From an uncultured Oscillospiraceae bacterium (GTDB taxonomy: Bacteria > Bacillota > Clostridia > Oscillospirales > Oscillospiraceae), in NCBI GenBank assembly GCA_910587205.1, contig CAJULZ010000002.1, positions 1 through 64,000 on the forward strand: a DNA stretch of 64,000 bases, given 5' to 3'. The notes under the pieces were generated by a model. The model made no database searches, was not told the DNA's origin, and was given only the letters and a program-made list of their open reading frames with translations. Made by a program: the position numbers and the translations under genes. Positions 47,301 through 55,966 of the stretch are shown one piece after another; position 1 is the stretch's first letter; each line of letters begins with the position of its first letter.

Positions 47301-47446
47301 GCGGCGCAGCCGAGGGCGGGGACAAGATGACCACCATGTTCGCGGCTGTGGACGCCGCCGTGGTCATCGCGGCCCTGGCCATTGAGGCGGTGATCCTCCT
47401 GCGCTGGATGAAGAAGCGCAAGGGGGCCGGGAACGCGGGGAAGTAA
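44399..47446 (+). CDS. Glycoside hydrolase family 3 protein with permuted domains, two membrane anchors
   Basis: This 1015-residue protein has membrane segments at both ends (YIYAILAALLVMVIVMVAAH and a second about 55-85; near the C-terminus VDAAVVIAALAIEAVILL), then KKRKG. The order is alpha/beta sandwich (EGMVLVKNNGLLPLDSG), fibronectin-III-like domain (VTNTGSVAGKDVVELYF), then the barrel with GGRNFEYYSEDG, LKHFAGNDQE and nucleophile Asp903 in VISDYNG. The same swapped order and end anchors occur in the protein at 1-3087; the two are paralogues. The basic C-terminal tail suggests it stays inside, with the enzyme outside. AAGGAGGG precedes ATG 44399. Confidence 0.9.
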   Translation: MIEFIINLLTPIFVKMGASAADVGNYIRSVSGYIYAILAALLVMVIVMVAAHFVVKKGTRHVVRWSAGLAWVLVVLLCVNLICYGPLYATVSGVLNASKAEISDDVVGNSLAVIEETGDEGMVLVKNNGLLPLDSGTTNLNVFGWASTNPVYSGTGSANVADGASPAVSILQSLANAGYSMNDELVKMYTSYCGERAAITMQTQDWTLPEPTRDAYTSAVMSGAASFSDTAVIVIGRTGGENADLPTDMNAVIHGTYDVAKTDAVEERAKTNYGYTNGLYTNNGSYDDFEPREHYLELSRTEEDLVELVCSSFDKVIVVINANNAMELDWVDQYDSIGAVILAPGTGASGMAALGKIISGTVNPSGRTADTYLKDLTKAPTWNHSGNSGNHFFTGVEDLTKQVIRNDNTFQGVFSFVDYVEGIYMGYKFYETAAQEGLINYEDYVQYPFGYGLSYTQFTQEITNFKQDSTAVTVEVTVTNTGSVAGKDVVELYFTPPYTNGGIEKASVNLLDFAKTGLLEPGASEKVSLSVPLENLASYDSGKVKTADGGYILEAGTYSVSIRSSSHTVLDERTFELGSDVDYSKDGRPSDGIPAVNHFDYADAGRDYLSRKDGFANYDTVTAPPADFEIDKDTEKAIQQMSVAKYNPSKYDNDEDVMPTLGADNGLKLADLTGKGYDDPNWEKLLDQMTLEDMITLINTGGWKTAPIESVGKVATSDCDGPAGLSNYVTHTTGTQFPSEVLMAQTWSKEMADKIGDAMGQEFANASNFGWYGPAMNLHRSAFGGRNFEYYSEDGVLSGVFASHEVNAAARYGVYPFLKHFAGNDQETNRCAFLLTYMTEQTFRENVLKPFETVVKGFDFNNYVMGMMTSYNWLGTVPVISNADLLKTVLREEWGFVGTVISDYNGSYGYQISDAAVRAGNDLMLGYGMAESNQFTDTDAATCVLAMRQACKNILYTVGNSGYYAGEGGAAEGGDKMTTMFAAVDAAVVIAALAIEAVILLRWMKKRKGAGNAGK

Positions 47447-47500
47447 CCACCATGCAAAGAACGTCAAGCAACCTTGGCGATTCTATCATCCTCATTCAGC

Positions 47501-47542
47501 AGTCGGCGGACCCTGCCCAGGGTCCGCCGACTGCGCTGTTTT
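47501..47542 (+). terminator. Terminator after the permuted GH3 gene
   Basis: A perfect 15-bp stem (47501-47515, 47519-47533) with a 3-base loop is followed by GCGCTGTTTT. The bases before it match those before the hairpin of the paralogue at 3143. From 47543 to 47725 I see no gene. Confidence 0.85.
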
Positions 47543-47725
47543 CTAATGGGAAAGGGCACCTTTGCGGTTCTTTGCCTGCATTGTGGCAAAATTTGAGCAA
47601 GGGCTACGGTTAGGATAAATGGCTCTATGATTACAGCGTGGTAGATATTTCCTTGTTTTGATCCCGGGGGGAAAGAATCCATGACAACAGTGGTGTCGCC
47701 GATTGGGGATCAATGGATTTGGGTT

Positions 47726-47750
47726 TGACCACATAACCAGCCACAGACAG
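47726..47750 (+). repeat. Dispersed boundary repeat, copy 3
   Basis: This 25-bp copy (beginning TGACCACATAACCAGCC) is identical to 22233-22257. It lies 110 bases before the orphan tRNA end and integrase tail. Confidence 0.65.
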
Positions 47751-47860
47751 GCGTGGAAATAATGGAGAAGGTGTTTTTAGAAAGTGCCGGAAAGCAACTG
47801 CGGTGGAGCAGAAACAACTATAAACGACGAAAAAAGATTATAAAAAATCCATTACCGCTG

Positions 47861-47905
47861 TTGGTAAGGATGAGGTCCCCAGTTCAAATCTGGATAGCAG
47901 CTCCA
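47861..47905 (+). other. Orphan 3' half of a tRNA-Thr (attachment-site scar)
   Basis: From the anticodon loop onwards the sequence reads TTGGTAAGGATGAGGTC, a T-arm CCAGTTCAAATCTGG and ATAGCAGC-T-CCA. This matches the layout of tRNA-Thr(GGT): anticodon GGT in TTGGTAA, the GAGGTC variable loop, and an encoded CCA. Bases before 47861 do not form the matching anticodon stem, D-arm or acceptor. It is therefore not a working tRNA but the duplicated 3' end left by an integrase that used a tRNA-Thr gene. Confidence 0.7.
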
Positions 47906-47908
47906 AGG

Positions 47909-47944
47909 AAACCCGTTGTCCCGCAAGGGATGGCGGGTTTTTTT
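47909..47944 (+). terminator. Hairpin with T-run after the tRNA fragment
   Basis: AACCCG (47910-47915) pairs with CGGGTT (47934-47939), with a small inner hairpin, and is followed by five more T. It may have been the terminator of the tRNA operon carried along with the att site. Confidence 0.65.
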
Positions 47945-47957
47945 GTGCGTTTTTCCC

Positions 47958-48135
47958 TTACTGGCCTAAAACGTCCTTGATGTAGCTCTCCATACGGCGG
48001 GGGCGCTCCTGTTTCATTTGGTCGGTGACGTGCCCGTACACGTCCAGGGTAAAGGCGGCGGCGTGTCCGAGATTGCCTTGCACCGTCTTGATATCGTCCC
48101 CAGAACGGATGGAGGCCACGGCGTAGGAGTGCCCT
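47958..48135 (-). pseudogene. Tyrosine recombinase C-terminal remnant next to the tRNA-Thr att scar
   Basis: On the minus strand about 59 codons up to TAA 47958 read HSYAVASIRSGDDIKTVQGN, LGHAAAFTLDVYGHVTDQMK and MESYIKDVLG. This is the end of a tyrosine recombinase with the GH and catalytic Tyr motifs. The upstream two-thirds are gone. The stop is 52 bases from the tRNA fragment, the usual place of int beside attL or attR. Confidence 0.72.
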
Positions 48136-48144
48136 TATGGCACA

Positions 48145-48200
48145 ATAAGGACAAACCGGAAAACCCTTGCGGTGCAAGGAGCTGGCTGGTTTGTCCTTAT
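48145..48200. repeat. Inverted-repeat hairpin element
   Basis: ATAAGGACAAACC (48145-48157) is perfectly inverted at 48188-48200, with an inner CCTTGC/GCAAGG stem. It sits exactly where the integrase remnant is broken and may be a small insertion. From 48201 to 48514 I see no supportable gene. Confidence 0.5.
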
Positions 48201-48514
48201 CCTTGTTCCAACCAATCCCCAGACAAAATAGGCGTAACGAGGGAGGCCAGAAGCGAGATGAAGCATAAAGGACAAAGACCGTGTATAGCATCCAGCCGGG
48301 GACCGGATTGTTGGCATCATATTAGGACTTGTCCTGGGAACTCTCATAGCAGGCCGGCGCAGGTTAGCCTGCGTGTCTCATGCGCCTGCTCAAGCTGCTT
48401 CCATTCCGAGCATCAGCGAGGAATGGCGCATTATCCGAGGAGAAAAATAATCCGAGGAGTAAAGCGAAAAGCCAGTAACATCAAGGCTTTCAGCAAAAAC
48501 TTCTCGGATTATTA

Positions 48515-48931
48515 TTAGGGAACCACTGATTTAATCCCCCAAGTATAAACCAGCCGGACAGGCTGCTTTTGGTAACAAAATGGCTGCACCCAGAGGTAGC
48601 AAGATAGTAAAGTGTCCTTGGGGCCAATCTCAACTTCTATGTTCTTGGGCAGGTTGAGCATAACCTCCACTGAGGCAAAAGAGGTCTGCCGCCGGGTATT
48701 GGCATCGAAGGTGAAGACCGGCACCAGATGCTGAACGACATGATTTCTCTGGAAGTAGCCATAGGCGCTGGCTCCCTCAGGCATGATGGTGACCGATCTG
48801 ATACCCGCCTCGTCTCCTTCCTGATACGCCATAATCTGATAGGTAAAGCCCTGCGCAGGGAGAAAAGCGCCCGTCTGGCAGAGGGCCAGCGGGCGCGGAT
48901 GGTCAGGGACTGGACTCGATATCGTTGACAA
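48515..48931 (-). CDS. Hypothetical protein downstream of the chemoreceptor gene
   Basis: A frame of up to 138 residues that I do not recognise. It contains [37 protein letters not shown] and [15 protein letters not shown], with a regular beta-strand pattern. There is no signal peptide. It follows the chemoreceptor gene with a 29-base overlap, so it may be translated together with FIST and the receptor, although the exact start is uncertain. A ligand-binding or adaptor role is a guess from context only. Confidence 0.5.
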   Translation of the reverse strand: MSTISSPVPDHPRPLALCQTGAFLPAQGFTYQIMAYQEGDEAGIRSVTIMPEGASAYGYFQRNHVVQHLVPVFTFDANTRRQTSFASVEVMLNLPKNIEVEIGPKDTLLSCYLWVQPFCYQKQPVRLVYTWGIKSVVP

Positions 48932-49853
48932 GAGGTGGGAGCTGGGAAATCATATTGTCCATATCCTCAAACATGGCACTCTTGGTGGTGCCCAGGCGGC
49001 TGGCACAGTCGATGTGTTCAACCACTCTCTGGTAAGCGCTCTTAATCTGGTCAAAGAACTGCCGTAGGGTGTGTAACGCCTGCTGTGAGGACTGGATAAC
49101 GCTGGAGATTTCATTCTGGACCGCCACGGTGCCTTCGGCGGCGGTCGTGATTTGGCGGAAGCTCTCGTCAGTCTGGGCCACGATCCCCGCATTCTGACCC
49201 AGGGTAGCTTGGGAGGTCTGGATGCTGTCGTTGAGCTCGCCTGCGCGGCTCTCAACATCGTTGACGCTAGTATTTACCTCGCCGGACAGTACCTTGATCT
49301 CCTCAGCCAGTTGCTTCACCTGAGCGGCAACCACAGAAAAGCCCCTGCCCGCCTCGCCGGCCCGGGCCGCCTCAATGGAGGCGTTAATGGCCAGGATATT
49401 GGTCTGATCTGCGATGGAGACGATCTTACCCATGCACTGCTGAATTTCCCGAATTGCGGACTGCAGCTGGGAGAAGGTCTCCGCCATGGCGTCGTAGGAC
49501 TGCTGCACCTGCGCAGAGGTCTGTCCAAGCTGTTCGATCTGGCTCTGGGCTTGGGAGACACTCTGAGCTATTTCATGGCGCACCTGGGCAAACTGCTCCG
49601 CAGTCTGATTGATGTTGGAGAAGGACTGTCCCATATCCTGGAGCTTTTCCTGAAAGTGGTCCGCCGTCTTCAGAACATCATCAAAGGAAGCACCCACCAT
49701 GCTCAGCTCCCAGAGAGAGGCAACTTCTTTCTGAACTAGCTCCTTCTGATAGGACTTCAAGCTGCCCGCCACGTGCAGAATAGGGTAGAGACTCTTTTTT
49801 TCCTGGGGTTGCGCTGGAACCTTTCGGCCTTTTTTTCTAAATAACATAGCCAT
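48903..49853 (-). CDS. Soluble methyl-accepting chemotaxis protein-like receptor
   Basis: The 316-residue protein has no membrane segment. After a short basic N-terminus it is a continuous coiled coil with the receptor signalling tip [29 protein letters not shown] (residues about 145-175, given in part: [18 protein letters not shown]). ATG 49853 follows GAGGGAGAGG; an in-frame ATG at 49865 overlaps the FIST stop (ATGA). It follows the FIST sensor gene directly, suggesting FIST senses a ligand and this receptor passes the signal to CheA. No che genes are in the window. Confidence 0.85.
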   Translation of the reverse strand: MAMLFRKKGRKVPAQPQEKKSLYPILHVAGSLKSYQKELVQKEVASLWELSMVGASFDDVLKTADHFQEKLQDMGQSFSNINQTAEQFAQVRHEIAQSVSQAQSQIEQLGQTSAQVQQSYDAMAETFSQLQSAIREIQQCMGKIVSIADQTNILAINASIEAARAGEAGRGFSVVAAQVKQLAEEIKVLSGEVNTSVNDVESRAGELNDSIQTSQATLGQNAGIVAQTDESFRQITTAAEGTVAVQNEISSVIQSSQQALHTLRQFFDQIKSAYQRVVEHIDCASRLGTTKSAMFEDMDNMISQLPPLVNDIESSP

Positions 49854-49861
49854 CCTCTCCC

Positions 49862-50917
49862 TCATTCAAAGACTACGCAGGTCATGGACTGGTTGACAAA
49901 GCGGTTGTTATAATGCTCGCCATAGCCGACGAAGCCGGCGTGGTTGCCCAAGGCCGCCATGTCTCGCAGATAGGCCTGCATATAGTTGTGTTCAGAGAAT
50001 AGCTTGTATCGGAACAGGCAGTTGATCGAGAAAATGGCGGAACGGCGGGGAAAATCCCGGCAGATCTGTTGGATGGTTTCCCTTGTAATCGCCTGATAGT
50101 CCCCCAGCTCCAGCAAAATCAAAACGTCGGAGTCGTTGACTTGGCGGAAGCAGGCCAAGGCATTGCCCTGGACCTCCTTGATAGAGATGATGCAGGTATC
50201 GTCCCCGTTGACCTTTCCAAAGGGATTTTGGAAGGTTCGGGTTAAAATTTCTTCGTCTGAGACATGGAGAATGTCCTTGTAGACCTGCTTGGCCGGCTTG
50301 CCGTTCAGCGACCCCAGGATGTAGTTTGACCGGTCCGTGTCAGAGGCAATAAAACGATATTGTCCCAGCTGATGGTAGATGTTCTCCTTATAGGTCTTGA
50401 CCCGCCCGTTCTGGTTCCGAACCAGGCCGTACGCCACTGCGTCTTCATAGATGATCCCATTGGCCGAGACTTTCCCCTGATCTCCGGTACCGCCCACCAG
50501 CGGGATGCCACGCTGCCGTAGGGAGGTGTTCACTGTGGTCAGCACACAGGCGTCGTTGCCAGCGCAGAAGTCAATACACACCGTGTCCCGGCCAGAGCCG
50601 TTCACCGTTTGAAGATCCTGCTCCAAGCGGCGTATGTATTTGACCGGCATAGTGGATACCTGCTGGAGAACGTTGGATACAGCGGTGACACCGTCGGAAA
50701 AGGCAATCACGCCCACCCCATGCTCAACAACCTGGGTCTGATAGCTCATTCCGATACATCCTATGCTGGGAACTCCGGGGAAACGCCTTTCCAGGGCCTG
50801 TACATGGTCTTCAAATTGAACATCATTGGACAGCAACATGATAAATTGGGGATTGTAGAGGCCCTGGAGAGCTTCCTCCAGATTGCCTCGTTGACTCATA
50901 CCAAAAAATTGTTTCAC
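49862..50917 (-). CDS. FIST domain sensor protein
   Basis: A 351-residue cytoplasmic protein with FIST N and FIST C domains ([66 protein letters not shown]). FIST domains are predicted small-ligand sensors found with chemotaxis and other signalling modules. GTG 50917, preceded by GGGAGAGGA, is the likely start; the frame runs further upstream without a ribosome site. It heads the operon with the soluble receptor at 48903 and has a consensus promoter. Confidence 0.85.
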   Translation of the reverse strand: MKQFFGMSQRGNLEEALQGLYNPQFIMLLSNDVQFEDHVQALERRFPGVPSIGCIGMSYQTQVVEHGVGVIAFSDGVTAVSNVLQQVSTMPVKYIRRLEQDLQTVNGSGRDTVCIDFCAGNDACVLTTVNTSLRQRGIPLVGGTGDQGKVSANGIIYEDAVAYGLVRNQNGRVKTYKENIYHQLGQYRFIASDTDRSNYILGSLNGKPAKQVYKDILHVSDEEILTRTFQNPFGKVNGDDTCIISIKEVQGNALACFRQVNDSDVLILLELGDYQAITRETIQQICRDFPRRSAIFSINCLFRYKLFSEHNYMQAYLRDMAALGNHAGFVGYGEHYNNRFVNQSMTCVVFE

Positions 50918-50950
50918 ACAGTCCTCTCCCTTCGTGTCCTTAATTTTTTT

Positions 50951-50979
50951 ATTATACTCGAAAGCGCCGGGTGTGTCAA
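50951..50979 (-). promoter_or_regulatory. Consensus promoter of the FIST-receptor operon
   Basis: On the minus strand TTGACA (50979-50974), 17 bases, TATAAT (50956-50951). Both boxes match the sigma-70/sigma-A consensus perfectly. Confidence 0.88.
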
Positions 50980-51033
50980 TAACCTGCGCTGCGTAGGGAG
51001 TGTACAAATTGTAGGATTGTCAAACAAATAGGA

Positions 51034-52048
51034 CTACAGCAATTCCGTAATACAAAGAGAGTTTGCAAAGGGCGAAAAAAGAGGTAAAATAGGGCAAAGG
51101 GGGCAGAGCAGATGATAAGCAAGGAACTGCGGGAATTGATTATAACGGATAGGCGGGAAGGGCTATCCGTAGCGGAAATCGGCCGGGTGCTGCATGTAGG
51201 GAAACCGACGATATGGAAATTGCTGAAGCAGGAACGGGAAACCGGGAGTATAGAATCTCGCTGCCACGGAAGGAAATCCAGCCTGACAGCAGAACAGTAT
51301 GAGCAGATGATAGCCTTGGTGGAAGCAGAATCGGATGTGACGCTGGAAGAAATTCGGGAACGTCTGCGGCTTCCCATTCACAAATCTCAAATCGGTATTT
51401 GTTGTGCAAGGCCGGATACACGTTAAAAAAAGATGGTCTATGCCCAGGAACGCGACCGGGAGGATGTAAAACATAAGCGAGAACTGTGGACAGCAAAACA
51501 GCCGCATACGAACTGCAATTCATTGGTTTTTCTGGACAAAAGCGGGATGAATATTGACTTGACACGTCGATATGGCCGTGGGAGGAGAGCCTCACGGGTG
51601 TGGGATAAAGTACCTCTGAATACGCCTAAGAGTACGACTTTACTGTCCTCGATTCGGCTGGATGGGGACATGATTTGCAGTTATTTCCAAGGTGCAATGA
51701 CTGGAGATATTTTCCTGAACTATGTGCGGGAGCAGTTGGTTCCTCATCTGCGGGCAGGTGATATTGTCGTGATGGATAACCTTCGTGCGCACAAGGTACA
51801 CGGTGTACAGCAAGCAATTGAAAGTGCTGGTGCCTCCCTTGCTTATCTGCCGCCCTACAGCCCCGATTTTAACCCCATTGAAATGCTGTGGTCAAAACTT
51901 AAGGCCGTTTTACGTAAAGTCAAAGCTCGTTCCCTTACTGCTCTGCATTCTGCTCTCCCTCTCGCTTTGGGGGGCGGTTACTCTTTCTGATATTGCTGCT
52001 TGGTTTCTTGAGGCCGGATACTCTTTAGCCTAATCGGAACTGCTGTAG
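51034..52048 (+). mobile_element. IS630-family insertion sequence, transposase frame broken at three runs
   Basis: Terminal inverted repeats CTACAGCAATTCCG (51034-51047) and CGGAACTGCTGTAG (52035-52048) bound a transposase frame 51112-52033. It has an N-terminal helix-turn-helix (GLSVAEIGRVLHVGKPTIW) and the DDE core: LVFLDKSGMN, IVVMDNLRAHK and YSPDFNPIE. The frame is interrupted between 51398 and 51431: one T seems missing at 51398-51400 and one A extra at 51425-51431, after which the original frame resumes. Near the end a run of six G (51969-51974) shifts it again; with five G it continues GAVTLSDIAAWFLEAGYSLA. These look like sequence errors or decay rather than programmed frameshifting. 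Confidence 0.85.
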
Positions 52049-52116
52049 AGGCATCTAAATATAGTGTTTGAACGAAAAAGCTGGTTGATAGAACGCATTT
52101 ATTCGCAAGGCGACAG

Positions 52117-52158
52117 ATAAGCCGCATCACAGACCCTGTCTGCGATGCGGCTTATTTT
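52117..52158 (+). terminator. Hairpin terminator downstream of the IS element
   Basis: ATAAGCCGCATC (52117-52128) pairs with GATGCGGCTTAT (52144-52155), followed by TTTCT. Confidence 0.7.
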
Positions 52159-52185
52159 CTAAAGCGTGGTTTAGGTTATGTGCGA

Positions 52186-52648
52186 TCACCCGTCAATCAT
52201 GGAGGCGATGCGCTGGGGGAGGCCGGCCCGGGTCGAGGGTGCGTCAACGGCAGTATGGTTTTTCTTCATGAATGCCGCGACCTTGATGGTCGTGGCATTC
52301 ATCTCCGCCCCGGTCAGCACGTCGGACATCTCCATGCCGCGCAGGCCAACGCCGATCATGGGCGCCCACGCGCCGGAGCCGCCCTCCGCCAGGAAGTCAT
52401 AGGTATCGTTGTAGCTGTGGTCATTCTTCCTGTGAGCCGTGGTATCCTCCGCTTGGAACCCCTTGTCCATCAACAAATGTACGTGCTTCTGCACGGGTTT
52501 CCTGCTCATCCTCACCTCTGGGACAGCATTGACCGCTCCGTACGCCTTTTTGACACTGGAGGTAGAGGTACACCAGCAGATTATCCGCGTTGAGTCCGAG
52601 TTGGAACACTTCATTGGGCAGGGGAACCACCGCATGGAACATCTCGCC
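52186..52648 (-). pseudogene. Decayed winged-helix mobile-element protein
   Basis: Minus-strand pieces in two frames match the second unit of the protein at 31489-32241: PLPNEVFQLGLNADNLLVYLYL and QKGVRSGQCCP, then RMSRKPVQKHVHLLMDKGFQ. The frames change near 52520. Downstream (52186-52400) the frame continues with GVGLRGMEMSDVLTGAEMNA and RAGLPQRIASMIDG, which I do not recognise and which the intact copy lacks. This is the trace of a second related element. From 52649 to 52920 there is no further gene. Confidence 0.5.
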
Positions 52649-52920
52649 GTGTATCTATTCGTTAGAGTGACGGATCAGCCTTTCCAATTCAGACGTTTTA
52701 AGAATCTTTCGCCATGCAAGAAATTCTTAAAGATTAAAAATTGAAAGACAATTCAATTATTTTGCATAAAATTTGAGGGCGGAGCACGTCTTTGGTTATT
52801 GAAAGAGCATAAAAACCCCGGCAATTGAGAAAATGCACCCCTTGGTCCCAATGCCGGTGCAGTTTATAATTTTCAATATGATAGCTCTGTACGGAATACC
52901 AGGGAAAGACAGGTGAGCAA

Positions 52921-54430
52921 ATGAACGATGTGATTGTTTCAATGAAAAACATATGCAAAACCTTCCCAGGCGTTAAAACCCTGGACAATGTCCAATTTGA
53001 GCTGCGCTCCGGCGAGGTTATGGCGCTTTTAGGGGAAAACGGCGCGGGGAAATCCGCCCTGATGAAAATACTCAGCGGCGTCTGCACCCGTGACAGCGGG
53101 GAACTGGAGATCTTCGGCAAGCGCTGCGGCGATCTGAACCCCAAGCTTGCCCAGAGCGTGGGCGTAGCCATCATCCACCAGGAGCTGAATATGTGCCGGC
53201 ATCTCACTGTAGCGGAAAATATGTTCCTAGGCCGGGAGAAACGTAAGGGCATACTCCTGTCGGACAAGGAGATGGAGCAAGCGGCCGCCCGGATTCTTGG
53301 AGATTTGAAGATTGATCTCGACCTCCGCCAGACGGTGGGCAGTCTGCCCGTGTCCAAGCAGCAGATGGTGGAGATAGCCCAAGGCGCTGTCCACGAATGC
53401 CCGGATCCTTATCATGGATGAACCCACCTCCGCCCTGACCGCCAAAGAGATCGACGAGCTGTTCCGTATCATCCACCAGCTCAAGGCCGAGGACCACGGC
53501 ATCGTCTACATCTCCCACCGGTTGGAGGAGCTCCAGCGCATCGTGGACCGGGTGACCATCATGCGGGACGGGCAGTACATTACTTCCATGAATTTTGCGG
53601 ACACCGATTTGGACACCATCACCGCCCATATGGTGGGCCGGGAGATCAAGGAGAAATTTCCCCGGGCAGTCTGCGAAAAAGGAAAGAAAATTTTGGAGGT
53701 TCGGAGCCTGAACGCGGGCCGTATGGTCCGAGACATCAGCTTTGAGGTGTACGAGGGCGAAGTCGTGGGCTTCGCCGGGCTGAGGGGAGCCGGGCGCACC
53801 GAAACCACCCGCGCGATCTTCGGTGTGGCTCCAAAGGAGAGCGGCGCTATCCTGCTGGACGGCCGGGAGGTTCACATACACCGGCCGGAAGATGCAATCC
53901 GGGCCGGAATTGTGCTGGCCCCAGAGGATCGAAAAAAAGACGGCTTGTGTACCAAGCTGTCTATCCGACATAACATCGCCCTGCCAAATCTGGATCTACT
54001 GTGCAATAAACTGGGAGTGGTCAGCAAGGCCAAGGAGGACGCCATGTGCGGCAAGGCGGTGGACGACCTCAAAATCAAGACACCCAGCGTAGAGGTGGAC
54101 GCGGCCAACCTGTCCGGCGGCAACCAGCAGAAGGTTGTGGTGGGTAAGTGGATCGCCCGCAACTCCCGGGTGGTGATCTTTGACGAACCTACCCGCGGCA
54201 TTGACGTGGCAGCCAAGGTGAAGATATACAACCTGATGAATCAGCTCAAGCGGCAGGGAATCGCGGTGGCGTTTGTTTCCTCCGAACTGCCCGAGGTCAT
54301 GGGAATCGCCGACCGGATCATCGTCATGTGCGACGGACGGATCACCGGCGAGGTAATGGCCCGCGAAACTACCCAGAATGAGATACTGACCCTGGCCACC
54401 CGCTTTGAGCAAAACGTGGCCAGCGCCTGA
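52921..54430 (+). pseudogene. Sugar ABC transporter ATP-binding protein (CUT2), frameshifted
   Basis: ATG 52921 starts a CUT2 ATPase with Walker A GENGAGKSALM and VAIIHQELNM. At 53378-53380 an extra C shifts the frame and the first frame stops at 53421. Removing one C gives EIAKALSTNARILIMDEPTSA and the rest of the protein to 54430, with GLRGAGRTE, PEDRKKDG, SGGNQQK and DEPTRGIDVAA. Intact length would be about 502 residues. It pairs with the damaged permease at 54463 in what was a second monosaccharide import operon. Confidence 0.85.
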
Positions 54431-54462
54431 CATACCATCGGAAAGAGGGAGGAACCGACAAA

Positions 54463-55846
54463 ATGGAAGCAAAGAAAGCATCATCCCTGCGGAGATTTTT
54501 TGCCATCCGCGGCATGAGCGCCGCCATGATCTCCTTCGCCGCGCTGATTGTCATCTATATCGGTTTTGGCATCATGAATCCCGTTATGTTCAGCGGCGAC
54601 AACATCATGAACCTGTTACGGGCCATGTCCAAGTACCTGTTAATTGGCATCGGCCAGAGCTACATCCTTATTACCGGCAACATTGATCTGTCCCTGGGCG
54701 CAGTGGTGGGCATGAGCGCCATGATGGCAGGGACTTTAATGACCCATGGGGTCAACCCTGTTGTGGCCTGCCTGTTTGTAGGGGTCATCAACGGTTTCCT
54801 GGTGGGCCAGCTCAAATTGCCTCCGTTCATCGCCACCCTGGGCACCATGTTCGCCGCCCGCGGCGTGGCTTATATGGTAAACGGCAACCGCAACACCGAT
54901 GCCATTTCCTCCGGCATCGGCAAAGAGGCGGCGGATACCTTCCAGAACATTTTCTACTACGGAAAGACTTTTGGCATCTATAACACGTTCCTGATCGCCA
55001 TGGTCATTTTTGCGGCCTTCTTTTTCCTTCTGTCCAGAACCCGCACCGGACGGCACATTTACGCTGTCGGGTCCAATGTGGACGCAGCCAAGCTCTCCGG
55101 TGTCAGCGTGTTCGGAACCACCACCAAGACCTATCTGGTCAGCGCCTTCTGTGCGTTTGTGACGGGCCTGATCCTGTGCGCTCAGGCCGGCATGGGTAAC
55201 ATGGAGGTAGGCAACACTTATGAGATGTACGCCGTGGCTGCCAGCGTCATCGGCGGTGTGTCCCCCCTTGGGCGGCACCGGGCTGCTGCTGGGCACCCTG
55301 GGCGGCGCCGCGGTGTGGCAGACGCTGGAGAACGGCCTGGACATGGTTCATGCCCCCGTGGGCATCCAGCGGCTGGCGATGGACTTCATGGCCCCCAACA
55401 CCAAGGATGACGCCCAGCAGATCGAGAGCGTGAACAACGCCACCGCCTCCACCGTTTCCCGGGACGAGGGGTTCCGCGCCGCCTTTGAGGGCACCGGCTA
55501 CACCCTGCTGGAAACCCAGTTCTGCGAGGGCGATGCCGCCAAGGCCCAGTCCATCGCCGAGAACTTCATCACTGAGGGCGTTGTGGGCATCTACGGCTGC
55601 AACGAGGGCTCCACCACCGGCGCGGGCAACGCCATTAAGGCCTCCGGCAAGTCCATCGTGGGCGTGGGCTTCGACAAGTCCGACGCCATCATGGGCCTGA
55701 TCAATGACGGCTACCTGCTGGCCACCATGGCCCAGAACCTCGATGTGATGGGCTATGAGGGGGTGAAAGCCGCCGTGGCCGCCCTGAAGGGCGAGAGTCT
55801 GGGCGGCAAGGTCACCGACACCGGCGTCTCCGTGCTGACGAAGTAA
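54463..55846 (+). pseudogene. CUT2 sugar permease, frameshifted and fused by deletion to half a sugar-binding protein
   Basis: ATG 54463 starts a CUT2 permease (IGIGQSYILITGNIDLSLGA, TRTGRHIYAVGSNVDAAKLS, AVAASVIGGVSP). At a run of six C (55262-55267) the frame shifts; with five C it continues PLGGTGLLLGTLGGAAVWQT, the last permease helices. From about 55380 the same frame becomes the C-terminal half of a periplasmic sugar-binding protein: EGFRAAFEGTGYTLLETQF, GIYGCNEGSTTGAGNAIKAS and SIVGVGFDKSDAIMGLIND. The permease end and the binding-protein signal and N-domain are missing, so a deletion joined the two genes. Confidence 0.78.
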
Positions 55847-55863
55847 AAGCACACAGGAATATT

Positions 55864-55898
55864 CACAAGAACGCCGGATAAACTCCGGCGTTCTTGTG
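55864..55898 (+). terminator. Hairpin after the permease-binding protein fusion
   Basis: CACAAGAACGCCGG (55864-55877) pairs perfectly with CCGGCGTTCTTGTG (55885-55898). A TATAAT box for the next gene follows at 55920-55925 with a weak -35. Confidence 0.75.
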
Positions 55899-55966
55899 GA
55901 ATTCTCCAGAAAAGTACGGTATAATGAGGCTGTCGAAAAAACCGCGACAGTTAGGAGGGGTCGGCC

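Noticed and set aside
44297..47467. Open frame of 1056 codons on the minus strand
   Set aside because: It is the exact antisense of the permuted GH3 gene, with Gly/Val/His-rich composition and no family resemblance.
47753..47980. Possible small gene covering the tRNA fragment
   Set aside because: The stretch contains the tRNA-Thr 3' end and its hairpin; the frame is accidental.
51396..51432. A7 run in the IS630 transposase as a programmed frameshift site
   Set aside because: The frame before and after is the same and a second compensating indel lies 25 bases upstream. A single slip would not rebuild the protein.
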